Positions 17,957 through 26,576 of a DNA stretch of 64,000 nucleotides are shown here, piece after piece. Each line of letters begins with the position of its first letter. Position 1 is the stretch's first letter. The position numbers and the translations under genes are program-made. The notes under the pieces were generated by a model. That model was not told where the DNA came from, searched no databases, and saw only the letters and a program-made list of their open reading frames with translations. This DNA comes from Bradyrhizobium guangdongense (GTDB lineage: Bacteria > Pseudomonadota > Alphaproteobacteria > Rhizobiales > Xanthobacteraceae), in the NCBI RefSeq assembly GCF_006483445.1, contig NZ_PPPT01000071.1, forward strand, positions 1-64,000. The letters are read 5' to 3'.

Positions 17957-18394
17957 ATGGCCCGCGTCTACGTCTCCACCGTCGTCAACGCCCGCAACGA
18001 CCGCGTCTGGGCGCGCGTGCGCGACTTCAACGGCCTGCCGAACTGGCACCCGGCGATCGCCGAGAGCCGCATCGAGGGCGGCGAGCCCTCGGACAAGATC
18101 GGCTGCGTCAGGGACTTTCGCCTGCGCAACGGCGACCGCATCCGCGAGAAGCTTTTGGGCCTCTCCGACTACGACATGTTCTGCACCTACTCGATCCTGG
18201 AATCCCCGATGGGTGTCGAGAATTACGTCGCGACCTTGAGGCTCACGCCCGTCACCGACGGCGACCAGACGTTCATGGAGTGGACCGCCGAGTTCGACTG
18301 CGCGCCGGAACGGGAAGCCGAGCTCGTCGGCAATATCGGCGGCGGCGTGTTCCAGGGTGGCTTCGACGCCCTGAAGCGTGTGTTCGGAGGCTGA
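17957..18394 (+). CDS. SRPBCC-fold protein, first of a tandem pair
   Basis: 145 residues of the START/Bet v1-like SRPBCC superfamily (polyketide cyclase/CoxG-like). It begins MARVYVSTVVNARNDRVWAR, a normal first strand and helix of the fold, and has RDFNGLPNWHPAI and SDKIGCVRDFRL, both shared with the next gene. The SRPBCC fold forms a hydrophobic pocket for aromatic or lipid ligands. CoxG of carbon monoxide dehydrogenase operons is related but has a C-terminal membrane helix that is absent here. It sits 9 nt after the flotillin-like gene and just before the hydroxylase genes, so it may bind the substrate or aid enzyme assembly. Confidence 0.78.
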   Translation: MARVYVSTVVNARNDRVWARVRDFNGLPNWHPAIAESRIEGGEPSDKIGCVRDFRLRNGDRIREKLLGLSDYDMFCTYSILESPMGVENYVATLRLTPVTDGDQTFMEWTAEFDCAPEREAELVGNIGGGVFQGGFDALKRVFGG

Positions 18395-18398
18395 TGCC

Positions 18399-18842
18399 GT
18401 GCCGCACATCGTCAAGAGCACGATTTTGGACGCACCGACCGATGCGGTGTGGAACGTGCTGCGCGATTTCAACGGCCACGACCACTGGCATCCGGCGGTC
18501 GCAACCTCGACGATCGAGCGGGCTCAATCGTCAGACAAGATCGGCTGCATCAGGCGCTTCAAGCTCAGGGACGGTGCGGAGCTACGCGAGCAACTTCTGG
18601 CGCTGTCCGACCTCGAACAGTCCTTCAGCTATTGCCTGCTCGATACGCCGGTGCCGATGTTCAACTACGTCGCCCATGTCCGGCTGCTGCCGGTGACCGA
18701 CGGTGACCGCACCTTCTGGCACTGGGAGTCGCGCTTCACCACAAAACCGGAAGACCGCGACCGCATCACCCACATGGTCTCCGAGGACATCTATCAGGCC
18801 GGCTTCGAGGCCATTCGCCGCCATCTGAAGGAGGCCGCATAG
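18399..18842 (+). CDS. SRPBCC-fold protein, second of a tandem pair
   Basis: 147 residues starting with GTG at 18399, which has CGGAGG at 8 nt; an upstream in-frame ATG (18378) lies inside the previous gene with no ribosome site. It is a paralog of the preceding gene: DFNGHDHWHPAV, SSDKIGCIRRFKLRDG and VRLLPVTDGDRTFWHWES align with DFNGLPNWHPAI, PSDKIGCVRDFRLRNG and LRLTPVTDGDQTFMEWTA without large gaps. The pair probably arose by tandem duplication and may form a heterodimer or bind two ligands. Confidence 0.78.
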   Translation: MPHIVKSTILDAPTDAVWNVLRDFNGHDHWHPAVATSTIERAQSSDKIGCIRRFKLRDGAELREQLLALSDLEQSFSYCLLDTPVPMFNYVAHVRLLPVTDGDRTFWHWESRFTTKPEDRDRITHMVSEDIYQAGFEAIRRHLKEAA

Positions 18843-18844
18843 TC

Positions 18845-19663
18845 ATGCCCGTCACGGTAAAGACCTTTGCCAGCTCCAATGAGGCCGCAGCCGCGCTGTC
18901 ATCCGACCGCACTGCCCGCTATCTCGGCGGCGGCACGCTCGTGATGCGGGCGCTGAACGAAGGCGACGTCTCGATTTCGACAGTGGTTCGTGCCAGCGAC
19001 CAGGCGCTGGCCCGGATCGATGCGTCCGGTCCGCGGGTCACGTTGGGAGCCGGCGTAACTTTCGCCAGAATTCTGAGCGAGCGCGAGCTCGCCTTCCTGC
19101 ACGCGCCGGCACGCTCGATCGGCGGACCGGCCGTACGCAACATGGGCACCGTCGGCGGCAATCTCTTTGCGCCAAATCCCTACGGCGACTTCGCCGTGGC
19201 CCTGCTCGCGCTCGATGCCACGGTGGCGGTGCAAGGCGGTTTTGGCTCACGCGACATCGCGATCGAGGAGTTCTTGCAATCGCGCGAGCGACAATCCGGC
19301 ACGCTGGTGCTGTCGGTGTCCTGCACGCGACCGGCCAGCGCGGATGCCTTTCGCTATCGCAAGGTCGCCCGCATCAAGCCGAAGGGCGGCTCGGTCATCA
19401 CGCTGGCCGCACATCTGCCGATCAGCGGCGGGCGCATCGCCGGCGCCCGCATCGCGCTCGGCTCGATGGCGCCGACGCAGATCCGAGCCAAGGCGGCCGA
19501 ACGTGCGCTCGAGGGACGCGCCCTCGATGCGGCAACGATCGCTGCGGCAGCCTCCGCCGTCACCGAGGGAACGTCGCCCTCCGACAATGCGCTGGGCAGC
19601 GCCTGGTATCGCCGCGAGATCGTCGGCGTGCATCTGCGCCGCCTTCTGTCCGGTCAGGAATAG
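18845..19663 (+). CDS. Molybdenum hydroxylase FAD-binding subunit (CoxM/XdhB-like)
   Basis: 272 residues of the PCMH-type FAD subunit of xanthine dehydrogenase/CO dehydrogenase-like enzymes. The two FAD motifs are visible as ARYLGGGTLVM (about residues 24-34) and NMGTVGGNLFAPNPYGD (about 99-115), and the C-terminal CO-dehydrogenase flavoprotein domain has RIALGSMAPTQIRAKAAE. The usual size is 270-290. It is the first of the enzyme genes and passes electrons from the 2Fe-2S subunit to its acceptor. The start is 2 nt after the SRPBCC stop. Confidence 0.9.
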   Translation: MPVTVKTFASSNEAAAALSSDRTARYLGGGTLVMRALNEGDVSISTVVRASDQALARIDASGPRVTLGAGVTFARILSERELAFLHAPARSIGGPAVRNMGTVGGNLFAPNPYGDFAVALLALDATVAVQGGFGSRDIAIEEFLQSRERQSGTLVLSVSCTRPASADAFRYRKVARIKPKGGSVITLAAHLPISGGRIAGARIALGSMAPTQIRAKAAERALEGRALDAATIAAAASAVTEGTSPSDNALGSAWYRREIVGVHLRRLLSGQE

Positions 19664-19669
19664 TCCGTC

Positions 19670-20146
19670 ATGTCAAAAACGCCCCTGCAATTTCGCCACA
19701 ACGGCCGCGACGTCGCGATCTTCGTCGATGGCGGCACCAATCTGCTGGTCGCGCTGCGCGAGCTGATCGGCGACATGACGCCAAAGTTCGGCTGCGGCCA
19801 GGGCGGCTGCGGCACCTGCAGCGTGATGATCGACGGCGAAATCCACCTCTCCTGCCTGACGCTCGCCGAGACCGTCGCCGGCCGTTCGGTCGAGACCCTC
19901 GACGGCATGAAGCAAGGGCCGAACCTGCATCCGCTGCAGCGCGCCTTCGCCGACAACTTTGCCGCCCAGTGCGGCTACTGCACGCCGGGCATGCTGATGG
20001 CCGCCAAGGCGCTGCTCGACCGCAATCCGTCACCGAGTCGTGCTGACATCGTCGAGGCCATCTCCGGCAACATCTGCCGCTGCACCGGCTACGAATCCAT
20101 CATCAACGCCATCCTCGCCGCTTCGGGCGGCCGGGCCAGCGCCTAA
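19670..20146 (+). CDS. Molybdenum hydroxylase [2Fe-2S] subunit (CoxS-like)
   Basis: 158 residues with both iron-sulfur clusters of the family. Cys42, Cys47, Cys50 (CGQGGCGTC) and Cys62 bind the plant-ferredoxin-type cluster. Cys101 and Cys104 (QCGYCTPG) with Cys136 and Cys138 (CRCTGYE) bind the helical-domain cluster near the molybdenum site. Complete and of normal length. It carries electrons between the Mo subunit and the FAD subunit. Confidence 0.93.
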   Translation: MSKTPLQFRHNGRDVAIFVDGGTNLLVALRELIGDMTPKFGCGQGGCGTCSVMIDGEIHLSCLTLAETVAGRSVETLDGMKQGPNLHPLQRAFADNFAAQCGYCTPGMLMAAKALLDRNPSPSRADIVEAISGNICRCTGYESIINAILAASGGRASA

Positions 20147-20157
20147 AGGACGCCGCC

Positions 20158-21747
20158 ATGCTGGAATTGCGCAAGGACATTTTTGCCGACGAGCGCGACG
20201 ATAACCTCAAGGAGATCGGCAAGGGCACGCAGCGCCAGGACATGCTCGGCCACATCACGGGCACGTCGAGCTATTTCAACGACCACAAGCTCCAGGGCAT
20301 GCTGCATCTGAAAGTCGTTCGCTCGACGCATGCACATGCGCGGCTCCGCCGTATCGACACGTCAGAAGCGGAGCGCTCGGCCGGCGTGCGCAGAATCATT
20401 CGCGGCGCCGACGTGCCGGTCAATCTCAACACGCTGCTCAGCCTCATCAACTTCGGCAAGGACGACGAACCGTCGCTGGCCGTGGACAAGGTCCGCTACA
20501 AGGGTGAGCCGATTGTCGCGATCGTTGCCGACAGCGAGCGGGAGGCGTTTGAGGCGATCGCAAAAGTGAAGATCGATTACGAACCTCTGCCGACCGTGTT
20601 CGACGTCGAGGACGCCCTGAAGCCCGGCGCGCCCGTCGTCAACGAGACCTATCCGAAAAACGCCTTCATCTATCACGAGGCTTATGACCACCAGCGCCTG
20701 CGTTTCGGCGATGCCGATGCGGCGCTCGCGACCGCCGATCATGTCCTTGAGCAGCGCTACCAGATGTCGCCGATCGAGCACGCGCCGACCGAGACCAATG
20801 GCGCGATTGCCGCCCCCGACACCAACGGCCGCTACGTCGTCTACACTTCGACGCAGGCGCTGTTCTTCTCGGTCGACACCTGCGCCAAGATCCTGGACGT
20901 GCCCTCCAACACCTTCCACTTCATCGGCGGCACCGTCGGCGGCGGCTTTGGCGGCAAGGTCGACACGCTGACCGAGCCGCTCGCTATTTTGGGCGCGATG
21001 CTGACCGGGCGCCCCGTCCGCTACGTGTTCGGGCGCGAGGAGGAGATGCAATACGGCCCACCGCGCGGCGCCGAGCGCATCTACATCAAGGATGGCGTGA
21101 TGCGCGACGGCCGCATCGTCGCGCGCAAGATCCGGGCATACTTCGACAGCGGCGCCTATACGCGGCTGTCCAGTTATGCCGCCGTAAAATGCGCAGCGCA
21201 CCTGCCAGGCCCCTACACCATCCCCAACGTCTATGGTGACGTCTATTGCGTCTTCACCAACCGTACGCCGGCGACCGCGATGCGCGGTTTTGGCGTCACC
21301 GCGATGGACTTTGCCATCGAGTGCCAGATGGACAAGCTTGCCAATCTCGTCGGCATGGACCCGATGGAGTTCCGCATCCTCAACGCCTATCGCGACGGCG
21401 ACATGAAGGCGCACCGGCGCGAGGCGAAAAACACTGCACTGATCGAGTGCGTGCAGGTTGCGGCCGAAAAGGCCAAATGGCCGATCCGCGACGAGTTCCG
21501 CCGCGCCTCCTCACGCAAGGACGGCGGCGGCAGCCGCGCTGCCATTCCGCCGACGCCGGCGGATTCGCGCGCGCGGCCGGCCGCACCGGCACAGCAGCGC
21601 ACGACCTACGACCGGCTTCCGGCCTCAGTGACCCGCGAACCGCCGCGCGAGCCACCGCCGCCCACGCCGCCAGCTGCCCCGCCGCGACCATCGGCACCCT
21701 CGCACGGTGCGACCCGCTTCTCGTCTGTGTTCGGAAGGAGGCGTTGA
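20158..21747 (+). CDS. Molybdenum hydroxylase Mo-binding subunit, N-terminal half
   Basis: 529 residues covering the first domain (a/b hammerhead, about 20-130) and the first half of the Mo-cofactor domain. It has GGTVGGGFGGKVDTLTEP (cofactor-binding Gly-rich loop) and RTPATAMRGFGVTAMDFAIE (the active-site loop with Arg). The CO dehydrogenase AYXCSFR loop is absent, so the substrate is not CO. After about residue 450 the protein leaves the family fold and ends in some 75 Pro/Ala/Arg-rich residues (REPPREPPPPTPPAAPPRP). The rest of the subunit is encoded by the next gene. Full-length single subunits are about 750-800 residues. Confidence 0.85.
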   Translation: MLELRKDIFADERDDNLKEIGKGTQRQDMLGHITGTSSYFNDHKLQGMLHLKVVRSTHAHARLRRIDTSEAERSAGVRRIIRGADVPVNLNTLLSLINFGKDDEPSLAVDKVRYKGEPIVAIVADSEREAFEAIAKVKIDYEPLPTVFDVEDALKPGAPVVNETYPKNAFIYHEAYDHQRLRFGDADAALATADHVLEQRYQMSPIEHAPTETNGAIAAPDTNGRYVVYTSTQALFFSVDTCAKILDVPSNTFHFIGGTVGGGFGGKVDTLTEPLAILGAMLTGRPVRYVFGREEEMQYGPPRGAERIYIKDGVMRDGRIVARKIRAYFDSGAYTRLSSYAAVKCAAHLPGPYTIPNVYGDVYCVFTNRTPATAMRGFGVTAMDFAIECQMDKLANLVGMDPMEFRILNAYRDGDMKAHRREAKNTALIECVQVAAEKAKWPIRDEFRRASSRKDGGGSRAAIPPTPADSRARPAAPAQQRTTYDRLPASVTREPPREPPPPTPPAAPPRPSAPSHGATRFSSVFGRRR

Positions 21748-21748
21748 C

Positions 21749-22771
21749 ATGACCCGGCATCGCGGACGCGGCATGGCGTCGATCAACTATCCCATCGGCA
21801 TGAATCTCGGCGGCGATCCGAGCCAGGCGCTGGTGCACTCCAACCCCAGCGGCAAGTTCACGGTGGCGCTGTCGTCGATCGACCTCGGACAGGGCATGAA
21901 ATCGGTGACGCGGCAGATCTGCGCGGAGACACTGGGCGTACCTGTCGAAGACGTCTATGTCGACACGGCTGATTCCGACACCGGCCCGCATTGCATGGGC
22001 TCCTTCGCCTCGCGCGGCACCCACCGCGTCGGCAATGCCGTGATGGCCGCGGCGCGCGAGGCCCGCGGCGTGATGATGGAGGCGGCCGCCGAGGAGCTCG
22101 AGGTCAACGCCGCCGATCTCGATACCGACGGCCGCGGCAACATCCACGTCAAGGGCGCGCCGCATCGCTCGATCTCGACCAAGGACGTCGCCATCGCCGC
22201 CCAGTTCAAGCAGGGCAAGACCATCTCCGGCCGCGGCATTTTCCTGGTGCCGCTCTCCAACGTCGATCCTGAGACGGGTGAGATGTCGCCCGCGACCTGT
22301 TACGCCCATGCCTGCCTCGTCGCGGAGGTCGAGGTCGATGACGAGACCGGCGAGGTCGACATGGTTCGGATGGACTCGGCCTACGAGCTCGGCCGCGCGC
22401 TCAATCCGCGGCTCGTCGAGCAGCAGCTCGTCGGCGGCGCCTGGATGGGGATCAGCCACGCGCTCTACGAGACGCCGGAGCCCTACTATCCCGATCCCTC
22501 ACATGGCCCCCGCGACTTCGTCGAATATCTGATGCCCGGTCCGGGTGACATCTGCCCGCACGACATCGCGGTGCTGGAGCGCCCTGCGCCCGATGGTCCG
22601 TTCGGCGCCAAGGGGCCCGGTGAGATGTGCGCCAATCCGGTGCTCCCGGCGGTCGCCAACGCCATCTTCAACGCCGTCGGCGTGCGCATCGACGATCTTC
22701 CGATCACGCCGGAAAAGGTGCTGCGGGCAATCAAGGCTCAGGGCGGCGCACGGCCGCAGGCACGACGCTAG
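21749..22771 (+). CDS. Molybdenum hydroxylase Mo-binding subunit, C-terminal half
   Basis: 340 residues from the ATG at 21749, preceded by GGAAGGAGG. It continues the Mo-cofactor domain where the preceding gene stops: SIDLGQGMKSVTRQICAETL (Gln-containing cofactor loop), DSDTGPHCMGSFASRGTH, and the catalytic-Glu motif GAKGPGEMCANPV near the end. It begins in another frame, 1 nt after the preceding stop, with its own ribosome site, so the division looks stable rather than a recent frameshift. Both halves would have to assemble to bind the cofactor. Confidence 0.85.
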   Translation: MTRHRGRGMASINYPIGMNLGGDPSQALVHSNPSGKFTVALSSIDLGQGMKSVTRQICAETLGVPVEDVYVDTADSDTGPHCMGSFASRGTHRVGNAVMAAAREARGVMMEAAAEELEVNAADLDTDGRGNIHVKGAPHRSISTKDVAIAAQFKQGKTISGRGIFLVPLSNVDPETGEMSPATCYAHACLVAEVEVDDETGEVDMVRMDSAYELGRALNPRLVEQQLVGGAWMGISHALYETPEPYYPDPSHGPRDFVEYLMPGPGDICPHDIAVLERPAPDGPFGAKGPGEMCANPVLPAVANAIFNAVGVRIDDLPITPEKVLRAIKAQGGARPQARR

Positions 22772-22780
22772 AGGATCATC

Positions 22781-23658
<878 letters not shown>

Positions 23659-23662
<4 letters not shown>

Positions 23663-24783
23663 GCACCGAGCCGCAACTGCCACGCGCCGCGCGCGTCTTC
23701 GTCGATTTCGTCGGATTGCTACGCGCCAACGCCTTTGCCGTTGCGCCCGAGCAGACCACCTCGTTTCTGTCCGCCATCGACCTGCTTGGCCCGCGCGACC
23801 TCAACGATATCAGGCAGGCTGCGCTCGCAACTTTGGCGCCGCCGCCGGATCGCCGCGCGACCTTCGACCGTTTGTTCGACCTCCATTTCCGTGGCAGCGA
23901 GGCACTTGAGCGCACCCATGAAGGCGAGGACGACGAGACTGTCCGGCTCCAGGAAGAAGGCCGCGGCGACGAACAGCCCCTGCTCTCTGACGACGCCAAC
24001 GAATCCGGTCTCACCGCGAGCCGCAGCGAAGCTCTGGTCGAACGCCGCTTCGCGCAGCTCTCCACCACCGACGCCCTGCGCCGCCTGACCCGTGAAGCGC
24101 CAAAGCGCCTGCCGCGTCGGCGCGGCCATCGCCGCATGCGGGCGCGCCGCGGTCCCTTCGCCGATCTGCGCCGCACCTTGCGCGACTCCGTGCGCAGCGA
24201 CGGCGAGATTTTGCGGCTCGGGCATTTGAAGCGGCGGCAGCGCCCGCGCAAGGTCCTGCTCCTGATCGACGTCTCCGGCTCCATGAAGAGCCGCACCGAA
24301 GACAACATGAAGCTCGCCCATGCGCTGGTGCAGGCAGCACCCAACGTCGAGGTCTTCACGTTTGGCACGCGGCTCACGCGCGTCACCCGCCCCCTGCGCC
24401 TGAAACGTCGCGAACAGGCCTTGAGCGCGGCAGCGCATCTGGTCAGCGATTGGGATGGCGGCACGCGAATCGGCGATGCGCTGCAGGCGTTCCTCGCCGT
24501 GCCCCGGTTTGGCGGCTATGCGCGCGGCGCGGCCGTGGTCGTCATATCCGACGGCCTTGAGCGCGGCGATCCCGATGCGCTGCGCGATGCGGTCGCAAAA
24601 CTGTCGCGGCGGGCCTGGCGGGTGAGCTGGCTGACGCCGCTTGCGACCGGTCCCGGCTTCCGGCCGCAGACCGAGGCGCTCGTGGCGATCGAGCGGTTCG
24701 TCGACGATCTCGTGGATGGCGGGTCGAGCGCGTCGATCGTCGCGCATGTGCTGGCGCTCGGACGAAGGAGAGCGGCGGCGTGA
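23659..24783 (+). CDS. VWA-domain protein (CoxE-like)
   Basis: 374 residues, start ATG overlapping the MoxR stop by 4 nt. The C-terminal half is a von Willebrand A domain with the metal-site motif DVSGSMKS (about residues 206-213), followed by DGGTRIGDAL and VVISDGLERGD. The N-terminal half is helical, then strongly basic (RLPRRRGHRRMRARRG), as in CoxE proteins. It is the expected partner of the MoxR ATPase just upstream. Confidence 0.87.
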
Positions 24784-25670
24784 CCGATATCGTCGACGGC
24801 CATCACCACATCTGGCGACAGGCGGACCTCCCCTGGCTGACCGGACCGATGCAGCCGCGCATCTTCGGTCCCTATGAGCCGATCCGGCGCGACTATCCGA
24901 TCGAGGAATATCTCGCCGACCTCAAGGGTACCGGTGTCAACCGCTCGGTCTATGTCCAGACCAACTGGGCCAATGACCGTTTTGAGGACGAGGCGGCGTG
25001 GGTGCAAAAGACCGCGGACGAGAACGGCTGGCCCCATGCGATCGTCGCCTATGCCAATTTCGCCGCCGAGGACGTGCGCCCGCAGCTCGATCGCCTCAGG
25101 CGCTATCCGCTGGTGCGCGGCGTGCGCATGCAATTGCACTGGCATGAGAACCCGCTCTATCGCTTCGCCGCCCGGCCCGACCTTTGCGTCGATCCCACCA
25201 TCCGCCGCAACGTCGCGCGGCTCGCCGACTATGGCTGGAGCTTTGATCTCCAGGTCTTCACCCCGCAGATGCCTGATGCCGCCCATCTCGCCGAGTCCTG
25301 CCCCGATGTGACGTTCATCCTCCAGCACGCGGGCATGCTGGAAGACCAGTCGCCTGCGGGTCGCGCGGCATGGCGATCCGGCATGGCGCGGCTCGCCACC
25401 TGTCCGAACGTCTATTCAAAGCTTTCGGGTCTCGGCACCTTCATCCACCGCAACGATCCCGCGCATATCGCCTCCGTCGTCACCGACACCGTGGCGATCT
25501 TCGGCGCGGAACGCTGTCTGTTCGGCTCCAACTTTCCGATCGAGAAATTGTGGACCAGCTACCGCGAGCTCATCGACGCATTCCGTACCGCCGCAGCATC
25601 ACTGAGTGAAGCGCAACGCGACGCCATATTCAGGACAACCGCGACACGCGTCTACCGGATCGTCCCGTAG
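24780..25670 (+). CDS. Amidohydrolase-2 family metal-dependent hydrolase
   Basis: 296 residues, GTG start overlapping the VWA stop (GTGA). TIM-barrel hydrolase of the amidohydrolase-2/COG3618 type, with the metal motif DGHHHIWR (about residues 6-13), VRGVRMQLHWHENP, FILQHAGMLED (His) and FGSNFPIEKLW. The last motif has Asn where many relatives have the catalytic Asp (GSDWP), a variant also common in this family. Relatives open lactones such as 2-pyrone-4,6-dicarboxylate, so hydrolysis of a ring product of the hydroxylase is plausible but inferred. Confidence 0.8.
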   Translation: MTDIVDGHHHIWRQADLPWLTGPMQPRIFGPYEPIRRDYPIEEYLADLKGTGVNRSVYVQTNWANDRFEDEAAWVQKTADENGWPHAIVAYANFAAEDVRPQLDRLRRYPLVRGVRMQLHWHENPLYRFAARPDLCVDPTIRRNVARLADYGWSFDLQVFTPQMPDAAHLAESCPDVTFILQHAGMLEDQSPAGRAAWRSGMARLATCPNVYSKLSGLGTFIHRNDPAHIASVVTDTVAIFGAERCLFGSNFPIEKLWTSYRELIDAFRTAAASLSEAQRDAIFRTTATRVYRIVP

Positions 25671-25707
25671 GCGCAAGCAACAGAACAAGGACAGGGAGGG
25701 CAAAGGA

Positions 25708-26556
25708 ATGGCGCTGGAGATCAAGATCCTGGACTACGGGGATATCGAGCTGGAATCGAGCTTTCTGGTGCTCGGTCGCGATTGCGGCCGCGTCCGCCGC
25801 GTCCTCACCCTCGGCTTCCTCATCCTCGGCGGCAAATACCCCGTCGTGGTCGACACCGGATATCGGTCGAACCAGATCATGGAAACGCTGGGCATGCGTG
25901 GCCTGCAATACCATGAGAACATGATCGAGAACCAGCTTGCCCGGCATGGCGTGCGCATGGGCGACGTCCGTTTCGTCTGCCACACCCATCTGCACATCGA
26001 TCACGCCGGCAAAGACGATCTGTTCCCAATGAACACGACCGTCGTCCTGAACCGTAAGGAGCTGGAGTATTCGGTCTCCGGGCTGATGCATCCGCAATAT
26101 CCAGCACCCGACATCAAGCATTTGATCGACCGCCTGCACACCAAGAGCGCGCTGCGCTTCCTCGACCTGGAAATCACCGGTCCGATCGAGCTGATGCCCG
26201 GCGTCTATTGCGATGCTGCCAATGCACACACCGAAGGCTCGATGAACATCATCGTCGAGACCGCCGACGGCATCGCCACGATCTGCGGCGACGTGATCTA
26301 CGACTTCAACGACCAGATCGTCACACCTTTCAACGAAATCCACGACTGGGAGCCGCGCACGACAGGCAACCACGGCACGAGCAAGCGCGCGGAAAAGGCG
26401 TCGATCAAGAAGCTCCTCAGCAATTCGCGCTACCTCCTGCCGGTGCACGACCGGCCCGCCAAGATCGAAGGCGGCACGGTCGTCGGTCGCCTGCACGACC
26501 AGGTCCCCGGACCGATCGTGCAGTCCCTGCCCGCTCGCAACTGGTTTCCTGCTTAA
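25708..26556 (+). CDS. MBL-fold metallohydrolase, AHL-lactonase-like
   Basis: 282 residues from ATG at 25708 (GGGAGGGCAAAGG before it). The metal motif is FVCHTHLHIDHAGKDD (HxHxDH), further ligands are in ANAHTEGSMNIIVET and ICGDVIYDF, and the late His is in LLPVHDRPAKI. It resembles the N-acyl-homoserine lactone lactonase group of the metallo-beta-lactamase fold. In an operon with other ring-opening enzymes it is probably a pathway lactonase or thioesterase rather than a quorum-quenching enzyme. Confidence 0.82.
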   Translation: MALEIKILDYGDIELESSFLVLGRDCGRVRRVLTLGFLILGGKYPVVVDTGYRSNQIMETLGMRGLQYHENMIENQLARHGVRMGDVRFVCHTHLHIDHAGKDDLFPMNTTVVLNRKELEYSVSGLMHPQYPAPDIKHLIDRLHTKSALRFLDLEITGPIELMPGVYCDAANAHTEGSMNIIVETADGIATICGDVIYDFNDQIVTPFNEIHDWEPRTTGNHGTSKRAEKASIKKLLSNSRYLLPVHDRPAKIEGGTVVGRLHDQVPGPIVQSLPARNWFPA

Positions 26557-26576
26557 CGTGACTTGAGGATCGGCCG

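Noticed and set aside
15023-18472. An 1149-codon open frame on the minus strand opposite the flotillin-like gene
   Set aside because: It is a mirror of the repetitive GC-rich coding sequence; its product is a Leu/Asp/Gly-rich string with no family motif or ribosome site, while the plus frame has clear domains.
18845-22771. Aerobic carbon monoxide dehydrogenase
   Set aside because: The Mo subunit lacks the AYXCSFR active-site loop of true CO dehydrogenase and has TPATAMRGFG instead; only the subunit layout and MoxR/VWA partners are shared.
25708-26556. Dedicated quorum-quenching lactonase
   Set aside because: The fold and HxHxDH motif fit, but the gene is inside a catabolic operon and the same motif occurs in many other MBL hydrolases.
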